The notes under the pieces: generated by a model
Told to the model about the DNA's origin: nothing
Seen by the model: only the letters and a program-made list of their open reading frames with translations
Databases searched by the model: none
Position numbers and translations under genes: made by a program
Part shown: positions 1 through 7,052 of the stretch, one piece after another
How positions within the stretch are numbered: position 1 is the stretch's first letter
Layout: every line of letters begins with the position of its first letter
Assembly: GCA_937902905.1 (NCBI GenBank)
Contig: CALELW010000289.1
Location: forward strand, 1-32,034
DNA length: 32,034 nucleotides
Source of the DNA: an uncultured Clostridium sp.
Lineage (GTDB): Bacteria > Bacillota > Clostridia > Lachnospirales > Lachnospiraceae
Direction: 5' to 3'

Positions 1-402
1 GTAACATACCTCGTTTCCTCCTAAGATTATATCTTATTAGGTCGGTGTGTTACAATTATAGTTTAGCACAACAGATATAGGCGGAAGTATAGATGACATT
101 TTAGAGAAGATAATTGCTTATTATGAAAAGATTGACAAACGCAGATTAAACCGTTAGGCAGATAGGGAATTGAGATGAAAACATACTTTTTCGGCAGGGA
201 AGGAGGAATGTGAATTAATTATATCATCAAAAGGAAAAAATGCTATTGCTATCCACTTTGGAAAAAGCTGGATTTTGCATTAAATGAAGTGTTAGAGAAA
301 ACGACATTGCAGGATCTTATTGACTGGAAAAATGAAAAAGAAGCATAATTTATGTGAATGCTTACAAGAGTATTTGCCTAAATATTTTGAAATAATTTAA
401 AC
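1..402. other. Intergenic region with possible gene remnants
   Basis: No intact gene is visible. Two short open stretches read like the ends of decayed genes. The first, about 66-158, ends in a charged helix-like peptide (ILEKIIAYYEKIDKRRLNR, then stop). The second, about 214-349, ends in LQDLIDWKNEKEA then stop. Neither has a convincing start, and stops interrupt them upstream. I do not recognise a family. They could be leftovers of a mobile or accessory gene, or chance open frames. Confidence 0.3.
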
Positions 403-431
403 GCATAATTTCCTCTGTTTTCCACATACTA
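403..431 (+). promoter_or_regulatory. Sigma-G-type promoter of spoVT
   Basis: GCATA (403-407), a 17-nt spacer, then CATACTA (425-431). Both boxes fit the known forespore sigma-G consensus (GHATR and CATnnTA). The site lies about 55 nt before the spoVT start. In Bacillus subtilis spoVT is transcribed by sigma-G, so sequence and gene identity agree. The assignment is by eye. Confidence 0.7.
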
Positions 432-484
432 CCCATACAGTATAAATATGGAAAAGCATGTAGAGAACAGGAGGAAAATTTTTT

Positions 485-1030
485 ATGAAAGCAACAGGAA
501 TTGTACGAAGAATCGATGATTTGGGGCGTGTGGTCGTGCCAAAAGAAATCCGGAGAACATTAAGAATTCGCGAGGGTGAACCGCTTGAAATATTTACAAA
601 CCGCGAAGGAGGCATTGTATTAAAGAAATATTCACCGATAGGAGAGCTTGCCGCATTTGCCAAAGAATATGTGGAGGCGGTTGCGCAGGTGGCGAAATGC
701 ACCGTTTGTGTGACAGACAGAGACCAGATTGTGGCGGCAGCAGGACCGGGAAAAAAGGACTATGCCGGAAAAATCATTCACCGTGAATTGCTGGAAGCAA
801 TTGAGGACAGACGGACAATTCTCGCAACGGATGCCGAACCAGACTTCAGCCAAGTAACAGAGGACGAGACAGAAGTATTTTCCGAGGCAGCGGCAACAAT
901 TTTAGCAGAAGGTGACGCAATCGGAATGGTACTTTTACTGTCCCGCGACACCGAACGCATATTTGGTGATTTTGAGCAAAAAATGGCGATTTGCGGCGCA
1001 AACTTTCTAGGACGGCAGATGGAACCCTAA
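485..1030 (+). CDS. spoVT: Stage V sporulation protein T
   Basis: SpoVT is a DNA-binding regulator of late forespore genes, acting on sigma-G-dependent transcription. Residues 1-50 form an AbrB/SpoVT swapped-hairpin domain with the characteristic opening KATGIVRRIDDLGRVVVPKE. Residues from about 56 to the end match the position of the GAF-like domain of SpoVT. The length of 181 aa is close to the 178 aa of the B. subtilis protein. The ATG follows AGGAGG (469-474) at 10 nt. In Bacillus spoVT is followed by spoVB and mazG; here the next gene is HU, with a large palindromic element in the gap. The full-length two-domain layout separates it from the shorter AbrB. Confidence 0.95.
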   Translation: MKATGIVRRIDDLGRVVVPKEIRRTLRIREGEPLEIFTNREGGIVLKKYSPIGELAAFAKEYVEAVAQVAKCTVCVTDRDQIVAAAGPGKKDYAGKIIHRELLEAIEDRRTILATDAEPDFSQVTEDETEVFSEAAATILAEGDAIGMVLLLSRDTERIFGDFEQKMAICGANFLGRQMEP

Positions 1031-1076
1031 ACCCTGATAGATAAAATTTCAAGGTGATAACGCAGAAAAAGTTTCT

Positions 1077-1283
1077 GTTAAATATTCGATGTCAACTTAT
1101 TTGGATTCCAGTAATTCCGTTGAAAAACTTTGCGGCGATGTGGGTTTTGAGTGCGTCGGTATGAGGTGCTGGTAGTTTCAGCACCCATACCGCTACGCAT
1201 TCAATTAGTGAGAACGCCCACGGGACGCAAAGCTTTTCAACGGAATTACGGAAACATAAATAATTTGACAACGAACATTTACC
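1077..1283 (+). repeat. Structured palindromic element, copy A
   Basis: This is an intergenic palindrome. The outer arms 1090-1134 and 1226-1270 are nearly perfect inverted repeats, and pairing continues imperfectly to 1077 and 1283. Inside, GTGGG (1140-1144) pairs with CCCAC (1217-1221). It encloses a hairpin of GAGTGCGT/ACGCATTC, CGGTATG/CATACCG and GGTGCTG/CAGCACC, capped by the loop GTAGTTT (1172-1178). A side hairpin GT-GAGA-AC (1208-1215) has a GNRA loop. A one-base bulge (1164) and a two-base CT bulge (1193-1194) recur in the other copies. The element ends 22 nt before the HU promoter. I see no convincing coding frame in it. Confidence 0.85.
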
Positions 1284-1305
1284 ACAAACAATATGCAGAA
1301 AAACC

Positions 1306-1334
1306 TTGACAATTACTACCAAAAAGGTTATATA
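1306..1334 (+). promoter_or_regulatory. Sigma-A promoter of the HU gene
   Basis: TTGACA (1306-1311), a 17-nt spacer, then TATATA (1329-1334). This is a near-consensus housekeeping promoter about 55 nt before the HU start codon, just downstream of palindromic copy A. Confidence 0.75.
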
Positions 1335-1389
1335 TAGATGTATAGGTTGTACAAATCTAGCAAATAATTTATTGAGGAGGATATAATCC

Positions 1390-1665
1390 ATGAATAAGAC
1401 TGAATTAGTAGCAGCTATGGCTGAGAAAGCAGAATTATCTAAGAAAGACGCTGAGAGTGCATTGAAAGCATTCGTAGACGTTGTTACAGATGAATTGAAA
1501 AAAGGTGAAAAAGTACAGTTGGTTGGTTTCGGTTCTTTCGAAGTTGCTGAGAGAGCAGCAAGAGAAGGTATCAACCCATTGACAAAACAGCCGATGAGCA
1601 TTCCTGCTTCTAAAGCTCCTAAATTCAAAGCCGGCAGAGGTTTGAAGGACGCTGTGAACGCATAA
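1390..1665 (+). CDS. hup: DNA-binding protein HU
   Basis: HU is a small dimeric nucleoid protein that bends DNA. The 91-aa length and layout are typical: the N-terminal helices (MNKTELVAAMAEKAELSKKD), the VQLVGFGSFEV segment, and the flexible beta arm with INPLTKQPMSIPASKAPKFKAG that enters the minor groove. A strong GAGGAGG site (1374-1380) lies 9 nt before the ATG. A consensus promoter and a downstream hairpin suggest it is its own transcript, as expected for an abundant protein. HU commonly sits beside rqcP and yabP in clostridia. Confidence 0.95.
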   Translation: MNKTELVAAMAEKAELSKKDAESALKAFVDVVTDELKKGEKVQLVGFGSFEVAERAAREGINPLTKQPMSIPASKAPKFKAGRGLKDAVNA

Positions 1666-1692
1666 TCTTACGATTGTTATTATGGATTTTTG

Positions 1693-1731
1693 GAGCACTT
1701 TGCTATCGCATATAGCAGAGTGCTCTTTGTT
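1693..1731 (+). terminator. Hairpin terminator after HU
   Basis: The stem is GAGCACTTTGCTAT paired with ATAGCAGAGTGCTC, with one mismatch and a short CGC-type loop. It is followed by a modest T-rich tail (TTTGTT). It lies 27 nt past the HU stop codon. Confidence 0.7.
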
Positions 1732-1798
1732 ATGCTTTGTTAAACTGTGGATGAAACCGCATGTGAGGCAGGACTTGACAGAAGAAGGGAGATTTTTT

Positions 1799-2038
1799 AT
1801 GAGACTGGATAAATACTTAAAGGTATCCCGCCTGATTAAGCGCCGTACTGTGGCGAATGAGGCGTGCGACGCCGGACGAATTTTAGTCAATGATAAGGTG
1901 GCAAAAGCATCTTTAAATGTTAAGCCCGGTGACATCATCGAGATTCAGTTCGGAAACCGGAATACAAAAGTAGAAGTATTGAGCATAAACGAAACATACA
2001 AAAAAGATGAAGCCAAAGAACTTTATCGATACGTGTAA
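1799..2038 (+). CDS. rqcP: S4-domain RNA-binding protein RqcP (YabO)
   Basis: RqcP works with RqcH in ribosome-associated quality control, binding stalled 50S subunits during alanine tailing of unfinished chains. The 79-aa protein is almost wholly an S4 domain: MRLDKYLKVSRLIKRRTVANEACDAGRILVNDK is the diagnostic start, and the VKPGDIIEIQFG segment completes the fold. The ATG at 1799 is chosen because AAGGGAG lies 7 nt upstream and homologues begin at MRLDKYL. The frame is open further upstream to 1682, but that part overlaps the HU terminator. Its place before yabP-yabQ-divIC matches yabO in Bacillus. Confidence 0.92.
   Translation: MRLDKYLKVSRLIKRRTVANEACDAGRILVNDKVAKASLNVKPGDIIEIQFGNRNTKVEVLSINETYKKDEAKELYRYV
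1974..2002 (+). promoter_or_regulatory. Possible sigma-E-type promoter for yabP-yabQ
   Basis: AAGTATT (1974-1980), 14 nt, then CATACAAA (1995-2002). This resembles the mother-cell sigma-E consensus (KMATATT and CATACAHT) with a few mismatches. It sits inside the end of rqcP, the only place where a promoter for yabP could fit before the hairpin at 2044. The match is imperfect. Confidence 0.35.
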
Positions 2039-2043
2039 TAAAA

Positions 2044-2095
2044 CCCCCTGTGACAGCATATAGTGAGATAGATATGATGCCAGGGGGCTTTTATT
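2044..2095 (+). terminator. Terminator-like hairpin that covers the yabP ribosome binding site
   Basis: CCCCCTG (2044-2050) pairs with CAGGGGG (2081-2087), with a weaker GCAT/ATGC extension inside, followed by CTTTTATT. It looks like a rho-independent terminator for rqcP. However, yabP starts at 2096 and its only ribosome binding site, AGGGGG (2082-2087), is the 3' arm. No promoter can fit between hairpin and gene, so yabP mRNA must cross the hairpin. Confidence 0.65.
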
Positions 2096-2383
2096 ATGTT
2101 GCAGGAATCTTCCCGGCCGGTGACGGCGCATAAATTGGAGATGCAGAATCGTAATCACGTGGATTTGACCGGAATTACGGAAGTGGTTTCTTTTGACAAT
2201 AAAGAAATTGAGTTAGAAACTGTAGAAGGTGCCGTGCGCTTTGCGGGTGAGGATTTGCATGTAAAGCGTCTTACGCTCGAAAAAGGTGAGGTGGAATTAG
2301 AAGGAAGGATTCGTGAGATTGTCTATCACGAGTCGAGAAAGGAAAAGACGGCAGGGGGTGTTCTTAGCCGTTTGTTTGGCTGA
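2096..2383 (+). CDS. yabP: Sporulation protein YabP
   Basis: YabP is a mother-cell sporulation protein; its exact biochemical role is not settled. The 95-aa sequence shows the family core: ITEVVSFDNKEIELETVEG, the LHVKRLTLEKGEVELEGRI segment and an LFG end close to the LFR/LFG ends of homologues. The length matches the roughly 100-aa family. It overlaps yabQ by one base (TGATG), which indicates translational coupling. The start at 2096 uses the AGGGGG inside the upstream hairpin. A later ATG at 2141 (MQNRNH) is possible but has no good binding site. Confidence 0.9.
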   Translation: MLQESSRPVTAHKLEMQNRNHVDLTGITEVVSFDNKEIELETVEGAVRFAGEDLHVKRLTLEKGEVELEGRIREIVYHESRKEKTAGGVLSRLFG

Positions 2384-2757
2384 TGGAAATGATACAGGGG
2401 CAGCTTATGTATGTTGCCGCCTCCTTTGCGGAGGGTGTTTTCTTAATGTTTTTGTATGATTTTATCCGGGCATTCCGCATGAAAGTAAAGCATGGCAGGG
2501 GTGGAATTCTGATTGAGGACTGGCTGTTCTGGATATTGGCGGCATTTTTTGTATTCCCTATGATTTTTACGCTCAACCACGGATTGCTCCGCAGCTTTTT
2601 TGTAATTGCACTGACCTTGGGTGTTTTTTTATACCGAACTTTGGTAAAAACGCGTGTTCAAAAGGCAATTTATGGATTTTTTAGACTTATTTTTCGACCG
2701 TATGTTTGGATTTTAAAAAAAATAAAAGGAATCCGGAAAAAACACTTGAAATCGTGA
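2383..2757 (+). CDS. yabQ: Spore cortex membrane protein YabQ
   Basis: YabQ is a membrane protein of the outer forespore membrane, needed for cortex formation in Bacillus. The 124-aa protein has three hydrophobic stretches (about residues 7-25, 43-61 and 65-82), with the loop FLYDFIRAFRMKVKHG that is typical of the family. The C-terminus is very basic (KKIKGIRKKHLKS). The start codon overlaps the yabP stop. It is shorter than the B. subtilis protein, as in many clostridia. The final codons contain the promoter for the next gene. Confidence 0.88.
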   Translation: MEMIQGQLMYVAASFAEGVFLMFLYDFIRAFRMKVKHGRGGILIEDWLFWILAAFFVFPMIFTLNHGLLRSFFVIALTLGVFLYRTLVKTRVQKAIYGFFRLIFRPYVWILKKIKGIRKKHLKS

Positions 2758-2774
2758 AAGTCAGCGTCTATAAT
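2746..2774 (+). promoter_or_regulatory. Sigma-A promoter of divIC
   Basis: TTGAAA (2746-2751), a 17-nt spacer, then a perfect TATAAT (2769-2774). It overlaps the end of yabQ and lies about 65 nt before the divIC start. This gives the division gene a vegetative promoter separate from the sporulation genes upstream. Confidence 0.8.
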
Positions 2775-2837
2775 GAGATTATTGGTACTACAAGTATAGA
2801 AAATACAATTGTAGAATAATGTCGAGGGGATGGAGCC

Positions 2838-3125
2838 GTGAGAAGAAGAAAAAGAAGTAACCGCACCGGGATTTATCTGGTTATGCTGGTGGCAGCTTTG
2901 TTTGTTGGCACATTAGCGGTTCATGGTTATTCACTGCGTGCAAACTGTCAGAAACTTGCGACAGAGCAGCAGAATCTAAAAGATAAGAAAAAGAGTTTGA
3001 AAAAAGAACAGGAACAGATTAAAGAACAAAAAGAGTATCGTAAAACAGACCAGTATGTGGAAGACGTAGCGCGTGAGAAATTTGGGCTGGTATACGATAA
3101 TGAAATTGTATTTAAGGCAGAATAA
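2838..3125 (+). CDS. divIC: Septum formation initiator DivIC (FtsB/FtsL family)
   Basis: DivIC is a bitopic protein of the division machinery and forms a complex with FtsL and DivIB at the septum. The 95-aa sequence has a basic cytoplasmic start (RRRKRSNR), one membrane helix (about 13-30) and a Lys/Glu/Gln-rich coiled coil (about 34-70). It ends with the VEDVAREKFGLVYDNEIVF motif that marks the family. The start is GTG, fixed by GAGGGGA (2824-2830) 7 nt upstream. A terminator follows. Its place between yabQ and spoIIE is conserved in sporeformers. Confidence 0.9.
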   Translation: MRRRKRSNRTGIYLVMLVAALFVGTLAVHGYSLRANCQKLATEQQNLKDKKKSLKKEQEQIKEQKEYRKTDQYVEDVAREKFGLVYDNEIVFKAE

Positions 3126-3130
3126 GAACG

Positions 3131-3161
3131 AAGACCATTGCTTAGGCGGTGGTCTTTTTTT
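3131..3161 (+). terminator. Rho-independent terminator after divIC
   Basis: AAGACCA pairs with TGGTCTT around a 12-nt loop, followed by a run of T. It lies a few bases past the divIC stop. Confidence 0.8.
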
Positions 3162-3226
3162 GTCGAAAATTTCTTGAAAATGCCCTTCCGATTTTGACAT
3201 TTTTCTCCGTGCGTTCTCTTTATACT
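3160..3226 (+). promoter_or_regulatory. Spo0A-type promoter of spoIIE with 21-bp spacing
   Basis: TTGACA (3194-3199) and TATACT (3221-3226) are both near consensus but are 21 nt apart, too far for ordinary sigma-A use. A perfect 0A-box-like TTGTCGAA lies at 3160-3167. A second, inverted box-like sequence (TGTCAAAA on the minus strand, 3192-3199) covers the -35 element. The B. subtilis spoIIE and spoIIG promoters have the same wide spacing and are activated by phosphorylated Spo0A. Confidence 0.75.
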
Positions 3227-3261
3227 GAGAGTGTTTAGAGAAAGACAAGGGGGCACGGATT

Positions 3262-5589
3262 TTGAAAGACAAGAAACAAAAAATATATTTTGACAAACGA
3301 TATTTGTTATTGTTAGTGGCTGGATTTTTGATCGGACGCGTGTGGATGTATGGAATTAATCCTTTTGGTGTGGCATTGTTTGCCGCGGTGGCGGCGGAGC
3401 GAAAAGGCAGGAAACTTTTGGCACTTTTTGTTTTGGCGGGCATGTTTAGCAGTATAGAAGGGCTTTCACTTATTAAGTATCTCACGCTCTTTCTGCTTGT
3501 ACTGTCACTCGAAAAAATACAGGAAAAGTGGACAAGCCATACTGGACAGGCGGTGTATTTAGCACTTCTTACCGGTGGCTTAAACATGGCGGCAGGTGTA
3601 TTAAACAGTATTCTCGCCGTAAATACATGGGAAGTATTCTGGCTCAGCATTCTTGAAAGTGTGATGGTATTTGCACTTGCCAATGTGTATCAATGGGGTG
3701 TGCATTTTATTTTGTATGAGGAGTGGAGTCGATTATTTAACAATGAGGAATTGATTAGCCTTCTTATTCTTGCGGTGACAGCGCTGTATGGGCTGCCGAG
3801 GCAGGCGGATATGATTTTTTCGATTTCCGGAACACTTTCTTATTTCATGATTTTGTTTATGGGATACCGGTATGGGGCGTCGACCGGCGCCATTGCCGGG
3901 GCAGCCGGAGGAATTTTACTGGCACTCACCGGAGAAAATATGGTGGTCGTCGGCATTTGCTGCCTGCTCGGTGTGTGTGCGGGGACGCTGCGTAAAATGG
4001 GGCGCTTGGTAAGCGGTGGGCTTTATCTGCTTGTCGGAGTGCTGCTTGCCGTGTATTCATTAAAGGACTTGTATGGCATTATTGAACTGCGGGCAATGCT
4101 GTCGGCGGTTATTTTGTTCTTTGCTATTCCGAGGCGAGTCATTCACTGCGTGGAAGAGGACATACCCGAACGGGAAGAGGATTCTTTTGCCAAAGAGGAT
4201 GTCCGCGCGCTTGCCAACCATCAGCTGGAAGATTTTTCGGATGCTTTTCGCCGGCTGTCCAAGAGTTTTGAAAATGAGATGGAAGAAAAGGGGCTGTCGG
4301 AAGAACGGCTGGAGGATATTTTTGCCCAGTTGTCCCGTGATACGTGCAATGAATGTATCAATTGTAAATATTGCTGGAACCGCCATTATGAGGAGACCAA
4401 TGAAAGTCTGCGGCGGATTTTGTGGCAGGTGGGGCAGGACGGAAGTGTAACACTGTCGCAGATTAGTCCGGATTTTCAAAGACGCTGTATGCACTTAGAT
4501 GAGTATGTGCATCAGGTCGAAGAGAGAATTGCCGGGGAAAATGTAAGACTTGGCTGGCATAACCGGATGTCGGAAAACCGCCGCGTGATGGCAGAGCAGA
4601 TGAAAGAAATTGCGGTAGCGTTAAAATCGTTTACCATCAATTTGGGAGAGACAGAGGAACTTCCCAAAGAGCGAAAACGAAGAATTTTAGAAGAATTAAA
4701 AAAAGAGGGCATCAAGGTGACACGTTTATCGGTGAAAAAAAGGGGCGGATATCTGGAAGTAATGTTTACCGGTGCCTGCCATGGCAATCATTGTTTGACA
4801 AAGACCGATGTTGCTCAGGCGCTGTACCGCGCGACCGGTATTATGATGTGTCCGGCAAGAGAGACAAGAAATGTGCTTTCTTCGACGACGGATACGATGT
4901 TTTTCAGACAGGACACGGTGTATAAGGCGCTTACGGGGCTTGCCAGAGTTGCCAAAAGCGGAGAGAGTGTGTCGGGCGACAATTATTCGTTTTTGGAACT
5001 TTCGGGAACCGGTGAACTTCTCATGGTTTTGACGGACGGCATGGGAAGTGGTGAAATGGCGGACCGCGACAGCAGCAATCTGATTGAGGCACTGGAATAT
5101 CTGATGGAGGCCGGGTTTGAAAAAAAATCGGCACTCAGACTTTTGAATACGCTGTTTGTTGCAAATTATGAGGGGAAATCATTTGCGACACTTGATATGG
5201 CGGCAATTAACCTTCATACCGGTATTTGTGAAATTATGAAAAACGGAGCCGCAACCACTTTTGTAAAGCGGGAAGACGGTGTGGAAATGATTGCTTCCAG
5301 TGCACTTCCGGTTGGCGTGGATTTGCAGGCGGAGCCGGATGTCTCTGTTGTACAATTGCAGGAAGGCGATATGGTTATCATGGTTTCGGACGGCGTGCTT
5401 GACAGCTTTTATGAGAGAAATATAGAGAGCGACAGTCAGGAGGAGATGGCGACACTCATTGACCGGCTGTACTGCAAAAATGCGAATGACATGGCAAACC
5501 AGATTTTGATGAACACACTGGCGCACAGCACAAAAGAGGCGTCTGACGACATGAGTGTTTTGGTGGCTGGAATCTGGAATAAAGTTTGA
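3262..5589 (+). CDS. spoIIE: Stage II sporulation protein E (SpoIIE phosphatase)
   Basis: SpoIIE is a membrane phosphatase at the asymmetric septum. It dephosphorylates the anti-anti-sigma factor SpoIIAA and so releases sigma-F in the forespore. The 775-aa protein has about ten membrane helices in residues 10-295, then a cytoplasmic linker with a cysteine cluster CNECINCKYCW (about 362-372). The C-terminal PPM/PP2C domain (about 555-775) has VLTDGMGSG near residue 590 and DDMSVL near the end, which hold the metal-binding aspartates. The start is TTG, fixed by AAGGGGG 8 nt upstream. The B. subtilis protein is slightly longer (about 827 aa). No stop or frameshift interrupts it. Confidence 0.95.
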   Translation: MKDKKQKIYFDKRYLLLLVAGFLIGRVWMYGINPFGVALFAAVAAERKGRKLLALFVLAGMFSSIEGLSLIKYLTLFLLVLSLEKIQEKWTSHTGQAVYLALLTGGLNMAAGVLNSILAVNTWEVFWLSILESVMVFALANVYQWGVHFILYEEWSRLFNNEELISLLILAVTALYGLPRQADMIFSISGTLSYFMILFMGYRYGASTGAIAGAAGGILLALTGENMVVVGICCLLGVCAGTLRKMGRLVSGGLYLLVGVLLAVYSLKDLYGIIELRAMLSAVILFFAIPRRVIHCVEEDIPEREEDSFAKEDVRALANHQLEDFSDAFRRLSKSFENEMEEKGLSEERLEDIFAQLSRDTCNECINCKYCWNRHYEETNESLRRILWQVGQDGSVTLSQISPDFQRRCMHLDEYVHQVEERIAGENVRLGWHNRMSENRRVMAEQMKEIAVALKSFTINLGETEELPKERKRRILEELKKEGIKVTRLSVKKRGGYLEVMFTGACHGNHCLTKTDVAQALYRATGIMMCPARETRNVLSSTTDTMFFRQDTVYKALTGLARVAKSGESVSGDNYSFLELSGTGELLMVLTDGMGSGEMADRDSSNLIEALEYLMEAGFEKKSALRLLNTLFVANYEGKSFATLDMAAINLHTGICEIMKNGAATTFVKREDGVEMIASSALPVGVDLQAEPDVSVVQLQEGDMVIMVSDGVLDSFYERNIESDSQEEMATLIDRLYCKNANDMANQILMNTLAHSTKEASDDMSVLVAGIWNKV

Positions 5590-5633
5590 CGAAAAAAAGG
5601 AAAACCGTTACAATAAATGCGGAGGATAAAGCC

Positions 5634-7052
5634 GTGAGAGAAGAAATGATTCGATATAGCGAAACGCACCACTTGTTTTCGCCGGGTGACAAGATTGTCG
5701 TGGGGGTGTCGGGTGGCGCTGATTCGGTATGTCTTTTGTATTTATTAAATAGTTTACGGAAAGAAATGAATTTGTCTCTATTTGTTCTGCACGTTAAACA
5801 CGGCATTCGGGGAGATGATGCTGACAGGGACGCGCATTTTGTGAGAGAACTTGCGGACAAGTGGGAACTTCCGTATTTTGAAGCTTCCGAAGATGTACCG
5901 GCGTATGCAAAAAAGTGGGGGATGAGTGAGGAGGAGGCTGGCCGGGTATGCCGCTATGAGCAGTTTGAAAAATTGCGCAGGGAAAAAAATGCGGACTGCA
6001 TTGCGGTGGCACACCACAAAGAGGATCAGGCAGAGACATTTTTGTTCCGTCTGATACGTGGGAGCGGCGCCAGAGGCTTGGCGGCGATGTTACCGAAAAG
6101 AGATTTTATTATACGGCCGCTTCTGTTTGCCGAAAAGGGAGAAATTTTTGCCTTTTTAGAGGAAAAAAAGATACCGTGGCGGGAGGATGTTACGAATCAG
6201 GATACTGCGTATCAGAGAAACTGGATTCGGAAAGAGTTGTTACCGCTGTTAAAGGAGAATTTAAATCCGGGTACGGTAGGGCATATTGCAGATGCGGCGA
6301 GTGATATTGGCAAGTGGCGTAAGTATATCCGTGAGCAGGCAGAGCGTGAGGCGGAGCACGTGATTTTCCATGAGGGAGAAGAAGTTCTGTTAAGGCGGGA
6401 TGCGTGCCGGGGACTTCCGGAGGTTTTGCAAAAAGAGATTTTGTCGCTCTTTTTAGAGCAGGGAATCTCCGGTGTAAAAGATGTCACGAGAGCGCATTAT
6501 GAGGCGTTATATGAAAAAATGGTGCACAAAGGAAACGGCACGTTTTCTCTGCCCGGCGGCTATTTTGTTGTCTGTGATTATGAGTATTTCAGGCTTATGA
6601 AAAATAAGCCCAAAAAGCAGGAAAACGTTTGTGTGGAATGTGACATGGCATCCGGGAATATAGTGGAAATGGATGGCGTGTATTACCACTTTCGTTTTGA
6701 GGTGGTGGCACGTGAACAACTGGATTCAGAAATTCCACAAAAAGACTATACGAAATGGTTTGATTATGATAAGATAAATAGTAAACTGACGATTCGCAAT
6801 CCGAGACCGGGAGATTATTTTGTGCTTGATGAGAAGGGACATAAAAAGAAATTATCCCGCTACTATATGGATGAAAAGATTGCGAAAGAGCGTCGGGACA
6901 GACAGCTTGTACTGGCGGATGGCGCCCATGTGATATGGGCAATTCCTAATCGAATCAGTGCAGCCTGTAAAATAAATCAAAATACAAAATATGTTTTGGT
7001 TGTGACCAAAGAAAGGATACGTCATGAAAGAAGAAATCAAGGTCTTGATTAA
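5634..7052 (+). CDS. tilS: tRNA(Ile)-lysidine synthase TilS
   Basis: TilS joins lysine to the wobble cytidine of the CAU-anticodon tRNA-Ile in an ATP-dependent reaction, so that it reads AUA. The N-terminal ATP pyrophosphatase domain has the P-loop GVSGGADSVCLL (about residues 24-35) and the HHKEDQAETFLFRLIRGSG segment. A TilS C-terminal domain occupies about 380-470. I choose GTG 5634 because GGAGG (5621-5625) lies 8 nt before it, giving 472 aa, the same as B. subtilis TilS. A TTG at 5586 overlapping the spoIIE stop is also open but lacks a site. tilS overlaps hpt by 29 nt. The tilS-hpt-ftsH order is widely conserved. Confidence 0.93.
   Translation: MREEMIRYSETHHLFSPGDKIVVGVSGGADSVCLLYLLNSLRKEMNLSLFVLHVKHGIRGDDADRDAHFVRELADKWELPYFEASEDVPAYAKKWGMSEEEAGRVCRYEQFEKLRREKNADCIAVAHHKEDQAETFLFRLIRGSGARGLAAMLPKRDFIIRPLLFAEKGEIFAFLEEKKIPWREDVTNQDTAYQRNWIRKELLPLLKENLNPGTVGHIADAASDIGKWRKYIREQAEREAEHVIFHEGEEVLLRRDACRGLPEVLQKEILSLFLEQGISGVKDVTRAHYEALYEKMVHKGNGTFSLPGGYFVVCDYEYFRLMKNKPKKQENVCVECDMASGNIVEMDGVYYHFRFEVVAREQLDSEIPQKDYTKWFDYDKINSKLTIRNPRPGDYFVLDEKGHKKKLSRYYMDEKIAKERRDRQLVLADGAHVIWAIPNRISAACKINQNTKYVLVVTKERIRHERRNQGLD

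Noticed and set aside
1062..1303. Nine-base direct repeats GCAGAAAAA at 1062-1070 and 1295-1303 flanking copy A, as a target-site duplication
   Set aside because: The right repeat is separated from the inverted-repeat end by several bases, the sequence is A-rich, and no similar duplication is seen around copies C and E.
1092..1938. Two long minus-strand open frames over HU and copy A
   Set aside because: They are antisense to HU and rqcP, have no ribosome binding site and resemble no family.
3262..5589. Internal and antisense open frames within spoIIE
   Set aside because: The SpoIIE frame is continuous with all expected motifs; the others are shadows.
5586..5633. TTG start of tilS overlapping the spoIIE stop
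   Set aside because: No ribosome binding site fits it, whereas GGAGG is well placed for the GTG at 5634, which also gives the family length.
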